From: Neoceratodus forsteri
Lineage: Eukaryota > Chordata > Ceratodontiformes > Ceratodontidae
DNA: 64,000 bases
Direction: 5' to 3'
NCBI GenBank assembly: GCA_016271365.2
Contig: CM057454.1
Coordinates: forward strand, 697,949,501-698,013,500
The notes under the pieces were generated by a model that did not search any database, was not told the origin of the DNA, and worked only from the letters and a program-made list of their open reading frames with translations. Of the stretch, positions 1 through 11,960 are shown piece by piece. The number at the start of each line of letters is the position of its first letter. Within the stretch, counting starts at the first letter, position 1. Made by a program: the position numbers and the translations under genes.

Positions 1-1223
1 ACAAAAAATGAAAGAATTGGGTGCAGTATCATAGAGGAGTCAAGGAGTGCTTAGTCATCTCCCATGGTAATTGTAAACAAAAAAGAATGGGGTGTTAGAC
101 TCTGCCTTGATTTTAGGAAACATAATCAAGTATCAGAATTTGATAGTTATCCCATGCCCAGCGTAGTTGATTTGGTAAAAAGACTGGGCAATGCAAAGTA
201 TATCTCACTCACTTGATCTCACCAAGGGTTACTGGCAAATATCTTTAGCTAAAGAACCCAGAGAAAAAATCACATTTGCCACCCCTATAGGATTCTATCA
301 GTTCACCACCATACCCTTTGGTTTACATGGTGTGCCAGCTATATTTCAGCAGTACATGGATGCAATTTTATCCCCTCACACTGGTTATTGTGCTGCATAC
401 CTGGATGATGTCTTGGTGTACAGTCCAGACTGGAAAAGCAAACTGGAACACCTACCAGCAGTTATCCAAGCTATCAAAAATGCAAGTCTGACTATTAATC
501 CTACCAAATGTGCATTAGGCATGCAGGAAACCAAATGTTTGGGCTATGTTTTGGGAAATGGAGAAGTTAAACCAGAGGTTTCTAAAACAGAAGCTGTTGC
601 TAACAGCCTTGTCCCAAAAACAAAGAAAGATGTCAGGTCATTTTTAGGTCTGGCTGGTTATTATCAGAGATTTGTTCCCAACTTTGCTGAGTTAGCTACT
701 CCCCTCACTGAACTCATGAAAAAAGGTACCCAAATAATGTGAAGTGGACCCCAGAGTGTGATGAAGCTTTTCAAGCCATTATGGCTGTGTTATGTTCAAC
801 CCCTTTTTTAAGAAGCCCAGACTTTGAAAAAACATTTTTCCTACAAACAGATGCATCAGAGGTAGGCCTTGGTGCAGTACTGAGTCAAAACATAGATGGG
901 ACAGAACATCCTATTCTGTACATAAGTAGGAAATTGCATGACAGAGAGAAACGGTGCTCCATTATCAAAAAGGAATGTCTAGCAGCAAAGTGGGCCATGG
1001 AGTCCCTTAAATTTTATTTACTAGGAAGTGATTTTGTTCTTGTAACTGATCATAGTCTTCTCTGTTGGCTTAGCCAGATGAAAGATACAAATTGCAGAAT
1101 CACAAGGTGGTACCTGGCAGTACAGCCATTTAAATTCACGGTGATACGCAAACCTGGTAAAGAAAATAGCAATGCTGATTTTCTGTCAAGATATGGATCA
1201 AGAATTGAGGGTTCTGAAGGTTG
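1..1223 (+). pseudogene. Ty3/Gypsy pol fragment: reverse transcriptase and RNase H
   Basis: This is the C-terminal half of a Gypsy-type pol, cut by the window start. The RT shows the DFRK block near 105-120, DLTKGYWQI near 215-240, the PFGLHG block near 318-330 and the catalytic YLDDV near 400-415. RNase H shows the TDAS block at about 850, ISRKL at about 925, VTDH at about 1045 and ends with the NADFLSR block near 1170-1190. At least two frameshifts break it, one near 200 inside the RT and one near 735 between RT and RNase H, so it cannot make an active polyprotein. No integrase follows RNase H: only about 150 bases separate its end from the polypurine tract. Either integrase was lost or it lies upstream of RT, outside the window. 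The family call is strong; the subgroup is inferred. Confidence 0.9.
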
Positions 1224-1373
1224 AAAACAAATGTATGAGTTTAAATTTTACTATTTGTGTAATGTTATATAAAAACTGATAATGCTAATGTGCTTAATTT
1301 CTGAAAGTCGTAAATGTTAGTAGAGAATTCATAGAACGTTTTGGAAACCTGTTTAATAAAGCAGGTTACCTCT

Positions 1374-1385
1374 TAAGGAGGTGGG
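1374..1385 (+). other. Polypurine tract of the first Gypsy element
   Basis: The purine-rich run aaggaggtggg directly precedes TGTATG. This is the position expected for the plus-strand primer of an LTR retroelement just before its 3' LTR. Confidence 0.6.
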
Positions 1386-2092
1386 TGTATGTGCTAGGAT
1401 AGAATAGGAAGGACCCTGTCCCAGTTGTTATGGAGAAAGTGTTTAAATGCAAGGATCTTTCCTTTTCTCTTTTCTGACTAGTTGTGCAACCATATTTTCC
1501 TGTAAGACTTCAGACTTGATCAACCCGACAGGCTCGCAGTTCTGTGTCACTCATTGTCTCTCAGTTTTCTCTTGCTGTCTGTTTTTCTCCCTTGCATATC
1601 CAGATCTGCTAATATAAAAATATGTATGAATCACTGTATGGAAATGTAACTGATATTGGGATCCCTTTTGTTTAGAAAATATAGTGTTACTGTTGAGATG
1701 TATATAATTGTATTTTGACATGACTGAAAAAAGCTATTGGGAACTTCAGAGGTTACCCGAGTTCAAATTTTAGACCTTTTTGCAAAAGCTGTGGAAATGG
1801 GGCCTCTCAGCTCAGGCACAATGTGTTCCAGCAGCTTCTGCCTGACATTTACAAAAACAGGATGCTTGCTAAGAGTGGGGGATGGAAGGACATAGAGAGC
1901 TGAGCTGCAACTGCTGGGAAAGAGAAAGGGACACAGAGACTGAAAGAAAACATTATTGTATTTTATATTTTTACATAGTTATACTGAACAAGTTCATTTT
2001 TTATGTTACTGCTACTGTAAATAAATATTTTTGTTGAATTCTACAACTGCTTCTGGTTTTCTAAATGCTTTCTGACCTGTGCTTCTATGACA
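1386..2092 (+). repeat. 3' LTR of the first Gypsy element
   Basis: The stretch starts TGT right after a polypurine tract and ends ACA, giving a 707-bp LTR. It holds an AATAAA polyadenylation signal near 2021. The 5' LTR would lie outside the window, so the two ends cannot be compared here and the 3' boundary rests only on the TGT...ACA rule. Confidence 0.6.
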
Positions 2093-2828
2093 GTCCCCAC
2101 TGGTCATGATACTGCTGCTGCTATTTCTGTTGTATATGTGGGCCTTTTCTTCAGATTGTGCCCTCCTCTTCTTGTTTACCTTCTGGTTCCCTGATATGTG
2201 CTTGGCACAGGCTGCATCTGGGTTGGCTTGACTGCTGCTCTACCACTTGCTGTTGCCTGGACCTGCTGGGCTTTTCCTCAAAAAAATAACCACTGTCCAC
2301 TTGAATTTCTGTAGCAACTGAAGAACCACTTGTAAAATTGTTTGATTTTTTTTCTGTTGTTGTTGTTAGGATTGAGATTTGAATCCCAATACCCATATTA
2401 TTTCTTTGCCACAGATTTCAGCAGAGTGGTTGTCCATGGTTGTGTGGTGTTTGAATAATAAAGCTGCACTAAATGGACTTAAGGACAGTAAAGAATATAT
2501 GTAAAAGATTATTGTTGTAGTGCACCAACCCTGGGTCAATGCTGGCAGCGAACTAATTATCTGAAGTCAAAAGCATAATCTATCTGAAATCTTCATATCT
2601 GTGCGCCCTCCTGGCAAATATAGTATTTTACATACATTCTGTTTTTATGCAGCTTGTAATTTATAAGCCCTCAGTGGCATTTTAACCCAGGTTGCCTGCT
2701 TCATGCAGTGGTGTCTAACATCAGGTTCCTTCATGTCTAGTCAGGTCCATCACTACATTGAGTGAAGAACTATTGAGAATAGTCAAGACCATTGTTTTAC
2801 ACTTGGTCTCCTTACAATTTTGCCAGTT
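2093..2828. other. No gene or repeat recognised
   Basis: The stretch is AT-rich and unannotated. A short minus-strand open frame at 2151-2396 has no recognisable domain and is probably chance. Confidence 0.5.
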
Positions 2829-2837
2829 GACAATTAC

Positions 2838-3135
2838 GGTTGCACAAGTTTTCCCATCAGCAAAATCGTACCCCCACAGTGCCGGCTCAATGCGGCACAG
2901 ATATTGTGCCGTCTGGTGGTGTTTTTGTGGGGGCTATGCCACACCACCCATGTGGAGGCTCTGCCCCCTGCACCCCGGACTCTAGGATTCCAACTCCAGG
3001 TCGGAGTTGGTCCGAGGAAGGAGCGGAACTGTTGGGGAAGGTGAAACACGGAAAAAGGACCATTACCGTGAATGTCACCATAATGGTCTTTTTCCATGTT
3101 TTGCCATTGGGGTGTCGATGAAAAGGGGTGATACG
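2838..3135 (+). mobile_element. Short non-autonomous DNA transposon 'X', copy 1
   Basis: The 298-bp, GC-rich, hairpin-rich block is flanked by the direct repeat GACAATTAC (2829-2837 and 3136-3144), a probable 8-9 bp target-site duplication. It has quasi-palindromic GGGGGCT/GCCCCC blocks and a 'ggattccaactccaggtcggagtt' type segment near 2986-3010. The reverse complement of 43107-43441 has the same block order and similar ends, so the two are copies of one family in opposite orientation. It encodes no protein. The superfamily is unknown; 8-bp duplications occur in hAT, Merlin, P and Zisupton elements. Confidence 0.6.
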
Positions 3136-3144
3136 GACAATTAC

Positions 3145-5336
3145 AGCTCACAGACTAAAGGTCCTGTAGAGGCACACATAAGAAGATCACTGTCTTCGTA
3201 CAACACCCTCTGCTGACTCTTTAACAACCCTGCTGATGATGATATATAGCATTTAAAAACAGTGACATCAAGCATCACAAGTTATGACTGAGGAGATCAA
3301 CATGGTAGAATCAGGATAACTTTAGTCTTTGGGGGAACCTGACACTGAGCACATCTGTAGGTTGTGATTTAACTTGTACATCACATGAGCTGTTTTTTAT
3401 TTCAGTTCTGCTCACTTAAGTAGCAAATACATCATGTCATAATCTTATAATATGCAGCCCAGAGCCTTAACCATTATAATGCAGACGGTGGGATGCAGCA
3501 GCTCTAGATACTGCAGGGTTAGAAAAACCATGACATGACCAATATGTGGCATATGATAGAACTGCACTGGGGCAGGCAAAATAGTTATTAATATGCCCCT
3601 AAGGGTTACAGAGTTCAATTAATACAGTGGTACATTCCCTTGTTCATGTCCATCTTTAGTACATGCAAATATTTGTAAAAATCAGGCTTCATTTATTATA
3701 TGTTTCTATTCTTTAACAAGGAGAACAGAAATGAGACAGAGAATGAGAACCATATTCTTTTTGGAGTCTTTGTTTTCAGAAACTATTACATTTATGTCTG
3801 TGGGTCGTAGTGTCTGATGTAAGGAAACTAAACCTATACAGAAACTCCAAAAAGTAGTTTGAGCACTTAGAATTGTTTTAGCAGCACCCTACAAGTTGGG
3901 TCATGTATATATACACATCACTGTGATATTACCTGTAGCATTTCTTTTCTAACTTGGCTACAGCCACTACAGTGACTCTCAATAATGTGTCTCCCAGATG
4001 CTTCTAATCTTGTTAATGTCAACCTCTTAGCAACACCTCACTTTTACACCCACAACAGTTGCCTCCCCAGAGCAGTTTTGTAAGGAGGGTCCTATGTAAC
4101 TGTACTGTAAGTAACTCTTGCAAAAATTTTAACTTACAAAAATGCAATATAAATATTTGTTAGCTACCCCTTCAACTGTAGGAGGCAGTGTACACTAACA
4201 TGTAAAAAAAGTATTGGAATCCAGGAGATCAAATCCTACTGCACTATATCTGAACCACTGGATAACTTTGTGAAATGTTTAATGCTTTTAGTTGAATTAA
4301 TAACTGAGTGAATTAAACGTCATTTATAGCTGATGTTATTCTAATAACATTCAGTGGCCGAAACAGTCTGTACATAAAAACATAACAGCATTAACAACAT
4401 ATCATCTTCTATAACTCAGTCAAACATGCATGTAATAAATATTTTGAGTGGTGGCACATGGCTCTCATTGAGGGGTGCACATCTTTAATCTTTATATTTC
4501 AATATCATTGGTACTGAGAGTGGGAGGACATACTAAGTGCTATGCTGTGGCCTGATTCATCTCTACTCAGACCTCGATTCCTCAAAGACCCGTGCCCAAT
4601 CTTCCCTGGGGGATTATGATACTTTAGTTATAATAAAATAACTTGCTCCTACAGCTGCTGTCACTGCAAATAAGAGTGGTTATTCTGCAGCAGGCCCCAC
4701 TTTACCATGCAGTGAATGGCAGGGCAGCAGTTTTAAGAAAAGAGGGACTTCGGTAATAAAAAGAGAAATGGATAGATGGTAACACCAAGAAGGGTGGATC
4801 AACTTAGGCCTTGGCTAAAGAGATACCTCTCCCACTCTATGGCTCAGGCTTTTAGAATGGCATTACGTTTTACCTTTGGTTTTAGAATTACCTATTTAGG
4901 TCTTAGGTGTCAGTATGAGATGGATAACCTAAGATCTGCAAGGGGAAAACCCAACATTGTTCTGGAAAAGCTACAAAAGGAGTAGGCATTGGGCAGAATA
5001 ATGGGACCATTTGATCATCCTTGATTGCCCAAGTTGTGGGTATGGCCTATTGGATTGGTTATAATCTTCAAATTGTGTATGACAATCTACAATTTTCATG
5101 CAATTTCATGAAATATCACCTATAGTGAAAACCTGCCAAATATTGTCAGTTTGGGTAGATTTTTCAGGTGAACCATGGAATTATAAACAGAACTATGGGA
5201 ATGGTAGTAACCCTTCCTAGCAGGCTCACTGTTTCTCACCTGGCTGGCTCCTGATGACGCAGACTCACTTCTGAACTCAGGATGCCAGCAATATGTGTAC
5301 TAGTGCTAACACTGTGCCAACATACTAAAAGACTTC
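3145..5336. other. No gene or repeat recognised
   Basis: About 2.2 kb of AT-rich, apparently single-copy sequence. Short open frames such as 4776-4985 (+) carry no recognisable domain. Nothing further could be supported by reading. Confidence 0.5.
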
Positions 5337-5351
5337 TTTTTGCTCTTTTTT
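5337..5351. repeat. Target-site duplication at the L1 3' end
   Basis: The 15-base tttttgctctttttt matches ttttttctctttttt at 11946-11960 with one mismatch. It lies at the poly(A) end (poly-T on this strand) of the minus-strand L1. The low-complexity target makes the exact edge uncertain by a few bases. Confidence 0.55.
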
Positions 5352-5507
5352 TTTTTTTTGCAATTAACTTTATTTTACACTTACATATAATACAAAACAA
5401 ACAGAAAAAGGGAAAATACAAAAGGAGGAGTAACCTCTAAAATACAAATAAACCCTCCCTCAAAAATTGATTACCCTCCTGAAAACATTTAACAAAATTA
5501 CACAAAA

Positions 5508-5538
5508 CCCCACCCGCTCCCCCACCCCCATCAACCCC
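5508..5538 (-). other. G-quadruplex-type tract in the L1 3' UTR
   Basis: On the element's sense (minus) strand this stretch has six runs of three or more G separated by short loops. It lies about 150 bases before the poly(A) tail. A G-rich 3' UTR tract is known from mammalian L1, and the separate L1 fragment at 48911-49434 has one in the same relative place. Confidence 0.6.
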
Positions 5539-5792
5539 ATGACAGCTACCATATATAGAGGGCAAATTGATATATCCCTACTATATAGCAAAAACTAAAC
5601 AGACAAACACGACAGTTTTGATCATACAGCATAGTATGTGGAGGAACCAAGGGCCGTCCACTCCTCAGCCAAATAGGGGAGAGACAATAGAGAAAAGGGG
5701 ATACAAATTAGAAATAGGCCACCTGCCATTATTTCCCTAGAAATCTCTGAAATAAATAAAACCAGGGGAGGCTCACAAAGGGAGGAGACTTA

Positions 5793-8700
5793 TCAACCAT
5801 ATTTATTTTTTAACCCTGATAATAACCCCCTCCAGCACTTTTGAAATTTCCCAACCGAATTAAAAAGGCGCACAACCAACCTTTCAGCATTTAATGAGTT
5901 TAAAAATTCGTCCCACCATTCCTTAAATGAGGGTTCCCAACCTCCCTGCCAATGTCTGAGAATAAGAAGTTTGGTAACAAGAGCTACCAAAGCCATTTGC
6001 CATTTCTGGATCCAGGTTGGGATTTGAGTATACATCCTAGTAGACAAACATCCTCATTAAAAAGGCTGAGATTTTACAGTAAGGTCTTGTCAGCACTTAA
6101 CTGAGTCCCAGAGTTTCACCACCTTAGGGCATGCCCAAAGTTTGTGATATGTTGTGTGAAGGTCCCCACAATCCGCATTCGACAACGAGAACTATGGATC
6201 CGGAGAGCTTAGCAGGAGACAAATATAAATCATGTAATATATTAAATTGAATGTTTCTAAGTCTATCCTGTTTACTAAAAGTATAGACTTCGCCCCAGAT
6301 CTTTTCCCAGACCTCAGCCGGCCAACCTTTAGCTAAATAGGATTCCCAGTAGTAGGCTTTGGGTGAAGCCTTCTGCATCATCTCCAAGAGAATAAACTTA
6401 TAGGTCTTAGAGATGGCATTATGGGATGCCGCCACATCCTTTAAGTTTCTCATAAATGCCCCAACCTTGTCATACCAAGGACCATCTCCTAAAAAGGAGC
6501 TAACACAACATCGAATCTGGCAAAGTCGGAATATCCTCTTCCGCTCCACCCCAAACTTTTTTGCCAACTCACCCAGTGGGAGTACCGACCCCTGACACAA
6601 AGTCTGCTAGACATGGTCTCAACACTTGGAGACTAATAAATCTCCTAATGGGCCGTCCTCCTATCTGCATATTGGGATTACCCAGCAACGGTTGTGACAA
6701 ATCTTTCCTAGTGGGGATCTGCAGTAACGAGTAGAGTTGGTGCAAAGCCATAACATCCCACCCTAAAGGAGTATTCCTAACTTTGTGGGGGAGCTTGGAC
6801 CCGGAAATATACCAGAGGGATTCTATATCTAACCTAAGGTCTCTAACCATCGAGCAGTCCAAACCAAGGCCATAGGAAGGATTCAAAACCGTTGCTGCTC
6901 CTGCTGCCCATTGCGAACTTCTCGCCATGGATAGCCAAATAGTACGCATAAAAATCGGGCAATTGCAGTCCCCCTAGTTTCTTAGAGCGGGTAAGTTTCG
7001 CATATGCTCGGGTGGTGGTTTGCCCTTCCATAAAAAATTTGAACAGCTGCTATAAAGAGGCTTAAAAAAGGATTTAGGTAAGTACAGATTCAAATTAATT
7101 AGAGGATAGAGTATTTTAGGTAACACCATCATTTTTAATGTGTTGGCTCTGCCCAAAATGACAAGGGAGTTTAGACCATCTTTCCAGATCCTCCCTTATA
7201 GTCTTTAACATAGGTTTGATGTTAAGATTGGCCAAACTAGAAAGATCCTTGAGATTTTATACCCAAATAGTCTAGAGAGGAGCACTGCCATTGTAGGCCT
7301 AAAGAGACACACCAGTCTTTCTGCAAAGGGAGATAATGAATAAACCTTTGTTTTATTTTTATTTAACTTATACCCCGAGAGAGCACTAAAATCAGAAATT
7401 ACTTGAAGCAAACGAGGGAGCGAGATCTTGCTATTTCTCACATGTAAAAGCAAGTCATCTGCGAAAGCTGATAGTTTATACTCGAGTTCCCCAATGCAGA
7501 TCCCTTGTATCTGATGATCCATCTTCAATGCCCTTATTAAAGGTTCAATATAAAAATTGAATAGAAACGGCGAAAGTGGGCAACCCTGGCGAGTACCACG
7601 AGTAAGAGGGAAAGGTTTTAAGATAAGATTGTTACATTGAATCCTTGCAGAAGGGCAAGTATAGAGAACCCGAATATAGTCTATGAACTGTTGGGGAATA
7701 CCAAATTTATTTAGAACTGCAAACATAAATTTCCATTCCACTCTGTCAAACGCTTTTTCGGCGTCAAGAGACACCAGCGTTGTTTCCAAATCTGGAGCCT
7801 CTGACGTCGAAATAAGGTAAAACAGCTTTCTAAAATGGTCCACCGAAGGCGTCCGACCACAAAACCGGCTTGCTCTGGGCTGAGACTTCTCCCAAGACAT
7901 TTTGAGCCTATCAGCCAGAATCTTAGCATATATTTTAACGTCAACGTTGAGAAGAGATATGGGTCTGTAACTACCCACCTCCTCCAGAGGCTTGTCAGGT
8001 TTGGGCAAAAGAATTATTCTAGCCTCAAACAAAGAATGCTCTTAATCCTGCAGGTTTGCCAGTATGCATATACCTGAAGCAGCAAAGGGATTAACCACTT
8101 TTTAAAGGTTTTATAGAATGCCCTGTAAACCCGTCTGGGCCAGTGCTTTATCTGGCCTCAAAGAATCTATAACCTTAGATATTTCCTCCTTAGTAATGGG
8201 GGCCTCAAGCGTTGATTTATATTCTTCAGGCATTTTTGGAAAGGGGATCCTGTCTAGAAACTCCCTCAAATCAACATCATAGTTCAAGCTGCCTACTTCA
8301 CTAGAATATAGGTTCTGGTAGAACTCTTGGAACAGGCCTAGTATGCCCTTCGGATCTATAATAGGGGCGTTCATTTGAGGATGCCTGAGGGTAGTCACCC
8401 ACTTAGCTGCTCACCGCTGCCTAAGTTGCCAGGCTAAAAGCTTACCTGCTTTACTACCTTGCCCAATATACGAAGCCCTCAATACAGAAGCTGACTTTTC
8501 AACCGTCTCCTGATAGTACTAGAATAAAGGGCCCTGAGTGTAGCAAGCTCATGCTCTTTCGATTGTGAGAGAGTCCCCTCGCCTTTACTATCCAAGGCTC
8601 TAATTTTGTCTAAGCAGTTCGTTAAAAAACAGCTCCTTCTCTTTTTGCGCACCGATGCTACCCGAATTAACTCACCTCTCCAGACGGCTTTCATCGCAGC

Positions 8701-9589
8701 CCAAAGTCGATCTGTCACCTCGATAGATCCCCAGTTATAGGCAATCGAATTGGATAGAAATTCCTGAAAACCCCCAACTATATGGTTATCCAATAGAAGA
8801 GTATTGTTCAGGGTCCAAGTGTAGGATCTTAGCGGGGCTGATGGCAACCTACACTTCAGAGCGATGGGGGAGTGATCTGAAATTACCCTCGCTAAGATGT
8901 CCACCTCTATCACAGAAGGTAGGATCTGCTGGCTAACCAAAAAAAAATCAATACGGGAGTAGCTTTTATGGACAGGAGAAAAATAGGAAAATTCTTTTTT
9001 TTGAGGGTTGAGAGTTCTCCGAGGGTCAACCAGGCCCTATGACAATCACAGAATTCAATAAAGCTCTCATGAGGGGACTTTGTAAGCTTTTACAATAGGT
9101 ACGATCTAACCTATTCGATTGAACCAAATTCCAGTCCCCTCCTGTAATTATAGGGAGGCTTGAAAAGGGGGCTATAACTGTTGCCAGGTTTGTAAAAAAG
9201 GAGGGCGTGTCCAAATTAGGACCATAAATGGAGCCCAAAACCAGCTTTAAGTCCCAAATTCTAGCCACCACTAAAATATATCTGCCTTCTGGATCTACAT
9301 CCATTTCCATCATGGAAAAGGGAATCCCTCTGGCCACCAAAATAGCCACCCCCCACTTGCTGGGAGAAAGCCACGCGCCAAATACCTGGCCGACCCACCT
9401 TTTTTGCAGATATCCCAACTGTCCGGGGAGCAAATGGGTTGCCTGGAAAAACACAAGTGATGGGTTATATCTCGCTAGGTGGTTTAATATGACATATTTC
9501 TTCTTATTGTCTCTCTCCCCTTTAACATTCCAAGACAAAATATTCAGATCATTTAACATGTACAAATCCTGGTAAAACTCTAAGACCAT
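5793..9589 (-). pseudogene. L1 ORF2: endonuclease, reverse transcriptase, C-terminal region
   Basis: The frame starts near 9589 with an APE-type endonuclease: the NILSWNVKG block, then GSIYGPN and the GGDWN catalytic block. The RT spans about 8040-7200 with YRPISLLN, LDAEKAFD, RQGCPLSP and the catalytic FADD (near 7462-7473). The C-terminal part continues through 7156-6124 in several frames and ends near 5793 with an RHW...FKEWW block typical of L1 ORF2 ends. The product would nick target DNA and copy the element RNA into it. Frameshifts near 9026, 8479, 8111, 7205, 6974, 6569 and 6124 split the frame into about eight pieces, so no full protein can be made. Confidence 0.88.
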
Positions 9590-9599
9590 AGTCTGGGTA

Positions 9600-10975
9600 G
9601 CTGCCCCCCTCTCCCTTGTAACATCCTTTTAATCTTATAGTCTGGTGTTTAAATAGCTGCCCCTCCCAACCCCCAAAAAGCAGTAAAGTAAACTTCTAAC
9701 CTCCCCATCCCTCCCCACTAACTCCCAAGCCCCCTCCCTCCTACCCCAACCACTAATCTCATGGCTCTATGCCTACTCCAACTCATTGGCCCGTGAAGCC
9801 CGCCTAATGGGCTCACCTCTCTCCCCAAAGTCCTACTGTACAATCCATTGCCTCTAGCTCACTCAAAAGTTGAATCAGCCCCCGGTGTCGCTACTAGAGG
9901 CCTACTAAGCCAAATAGCATCTTCCCTTAGCTTATCACTCCCAGAAAACCCTGGCTCAGTAGGAACGTAGACTACTGGCTCTGAGCCCCAATACGTAGCT
10001 CATCTACCGGAGAGCCACCTTGGCTAGCAACATAATTTAGCACCCTTCCTTGAGTGCAGGCTATAACAACCAAAAATAAAGCATCTCCTAATCGTGGAAA
10101 CCAAAAATAAATCGTCTCCTGGTTGTGGACAACAGGGGTCAGCTATGTAAGTTAGCCAGGGCCGTTAACTCCTGCGAATACTAAAAACTTAATCTTATAT
10201 ATTCCTCCTTCGGATACTCCAACCCCTCGCTAGAGGATAAAAAGAAAAATCCGAAGGCTATCGGAACTGAAGAAGAAAAACTAACAGGAAAAGGAAAAAA
10301 AAAAACCAAAAATGTCAAGATGCCTTCGGTCATAATAACCACATATCCAGGGTTATCCGAAAGCAACAAGATGCTCCATGCCTTAGAGTACCAGCCCTTG
10401 TGAATAAATCTGGCATCCACAGAATTAAAGAATCATAGTCGAGCATTCCAATAAATCCACTCTGCAACAAATTAAAAGAGGTCCCCAGAACCCAGGGCTG
10501 GTAATATAAAAAAAAAAAAAAAAGGGGGAGAGTTCGGGGACAAAAGGTTATTTTATCTTTAAACCTTAGAAACAGTTGGCTGGAGCTTATAAATTAACAA
10601 GCATACTGTGCCCCCATTCATAGGTACCAGACTCCCTCTAGTGGATGTATGCTAAAATTGCTCATCGCATATTTATAAAATCAGAGGGAGACAGGGGAAG
10701 AAAACAAAAAAAAAAAAAAAAAGGGGAGGGGGATAAACCCCACATTGATAATCCCAGTCCACGGAGACCCCATTCAAGCCTAGGGTTCACACATAAAGTC
10801 ATTCCAGCTCAAACAAAATCCAGGCCACATCGTGTATCGAGGACAAACAACTTCACTCAGTTCTATAACTGGCCTTTCCCCTTCTCGGAATCACAGTTCC
10901 AACACGAACTGAAAGAGTCATAAGAAAGAAAACACTCATGTACGAAAGTCACCACGTCGACCCCCGATTGCTCTT
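9600..10975 (-). other. Long spacer between L1 ORF1 and ORF2
   Basis: About 1.4 kb separates the visible end of ORF1 from the start of ORF2. It holds no recognisable coding block. It has two long A runs on the plus strand followed by G runs (near 10510-10527 and 10705-10730), a C-rich patch near 9660-9740 and a short tandem duplication at 10067-10131. The poly-T tracts in element sense could be tails of older insertions. Mammalian L1 has a spacer of only tens of bases, so this is unusual. Confidence 0.6.
10067..10131. repeat. Imperfect tandem duplication of about 32 bp
   Basis: Two copies of an 'accaaaaataaa...ctcctaatcgtgga' type unit stand side by side. They differ at a few positions inside the L1 spacer. 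Confidence 0.65.
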
Positions 10976-11904
10976 CTCTTCAGCCCTTCGGGAACAGGTC
11001 CAGATAGCAGCTTCTTAATACTTGTAGAGCTTCCTCCACAGAATCAAACCTTTTAGCACCTTCCTGAAGGGTTACCTCCAGGTTTGCAGGGTAGAGCATC
11101 CGGTGTTTGATTCCAGCCACCCAAAGCTTAGAGGTAATAGGCGGAAAACTTGCCCTGAGCTGTGATCTTTAAAGTCAGATCTGGCACCAGTCTAAATTTC
11201 TTCCCTCCCATAATATAGTCGACAACTTCCTAGCTTCCTTCAGAATAAATTCACGATCCAGGTAGTTTAGAAGCTTAAAATAACTGGTCTGGGAGGATTT
11301 GCAGCTGAAGGCCTTGCTCGCAGGACAGTGACCCTCTCGATCACATATTCAGGGCCATTTGGGGAAGGCCCTACCATAGCAGCTAGAACTTCTGCAGAAA
11401 CACGATCGTGTTTGGACCCTCATCCCTTCGGGAGGCCGAGCAAAACTAGATTGTTTCACCTATTCCTTCCTTCCAGGTCTTCCAGGCGGTCTTCTAGCTT
11501 CCCAATAGCTCTTTTACATTCCACACCAAAGCAGGGCCGTCTGTCCAATTTCTCGACCAGAAGAGATCCTAGCCTCCGTGTCTGTGACTCTCCTCGCCAA
11601 TTGTGTCAGGGCAGGCTTAAACTCTGCAACCTCTTGATAAGTTTGAAGAGGCATCTTTATATGGAGAGTTCGAATACACCCGCGGTGTTGATTCTTCCTC
11701 CAGGCTTAGGGGATGAGCTTGGCGAGGCCACTTGGCCTCCAGTTCCTGGGCTGGCTCCTCCATTTTCGGCCAAATAACCCACTTAGGAATCTCCCGAATC
11801 GCAGAAGACGTCTTCCCCCAAATGCTTTCACCAAAAGAAGCGTGTTTGTCACCGACAAAATGACCAAATCGTGAGCTTATTCTAGTGGGAGGGAGAGAGC
11901 CCAC
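10976..11904 (-). pseudogene. L1 ORF1 (RNA-binding protein) remnant
   Basis: Read on the minus strand with frame changes, the order fits L1 ORF1p. An N-terminal part starts near 11904, followed by an LE-type coiled-coil stretch near 11540-11480. A GLPE-like RNA-recognition start lies near 11430. The C-terminal domain has an LDREFILKEARKL-like block (about 11265-11225), a MLYPA block (about 11110-11090) and a final EEALQ block near 11030. ORF1p normally forms trimers that coat the element RNA. Stops and frameshifts occur throughout. The assignment rests on block order and on lying upstream of ORF2. Confidence 0.7.
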
Positions 11905-11945
11905 AACGAGCTGCTACTCTCTCGGCTGCATCACGTGACTCCCCC

Positions 11946-11960
11946 TTTTTTCTCTTTTTT
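11946..11960. repeat. Target-site duplication at the L1 5' end
   Basis: The 15 bases match 5337-5351 with one mismatch and fix the 5' end of the L1 at about 11945. Confidence 0.55.

Larger units (their letters stand above)
5346..11945 (-). mobile_element. Near full-length L1-type LINE
   Basis: A 6.6-kb L1-type non-LTR retrotransposon reading right to left. In element order it has a 5' end at the GGGGGAGTC block (about 11945), an ORF1 remnant, an unusually long spacer, ORF2 with endonuclease, RT and C-terminal region, a 3' UTR with a G-rich tract, and a poly(A) tail seen as a T run at 5346-5359. Imperfect 15-bp direct repeats flank it (5337-5351 and 11946-11960), consistent with target-primed insertion of a complete copy. 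Both ORFs are broken by stops and frameshifts, so it is dead. The RT is closer in style to fish and amphibian L1 than to mammalian L1; this is an impression from motif wording, not a computed tree. Confidence 0.85.

Noticed and set aside
2151..2396. 81-codon minus-strand open frame, Gln/Ser-rich
   Set aside because: No domain, no splice signals and no CpG retention; it is likely chance.
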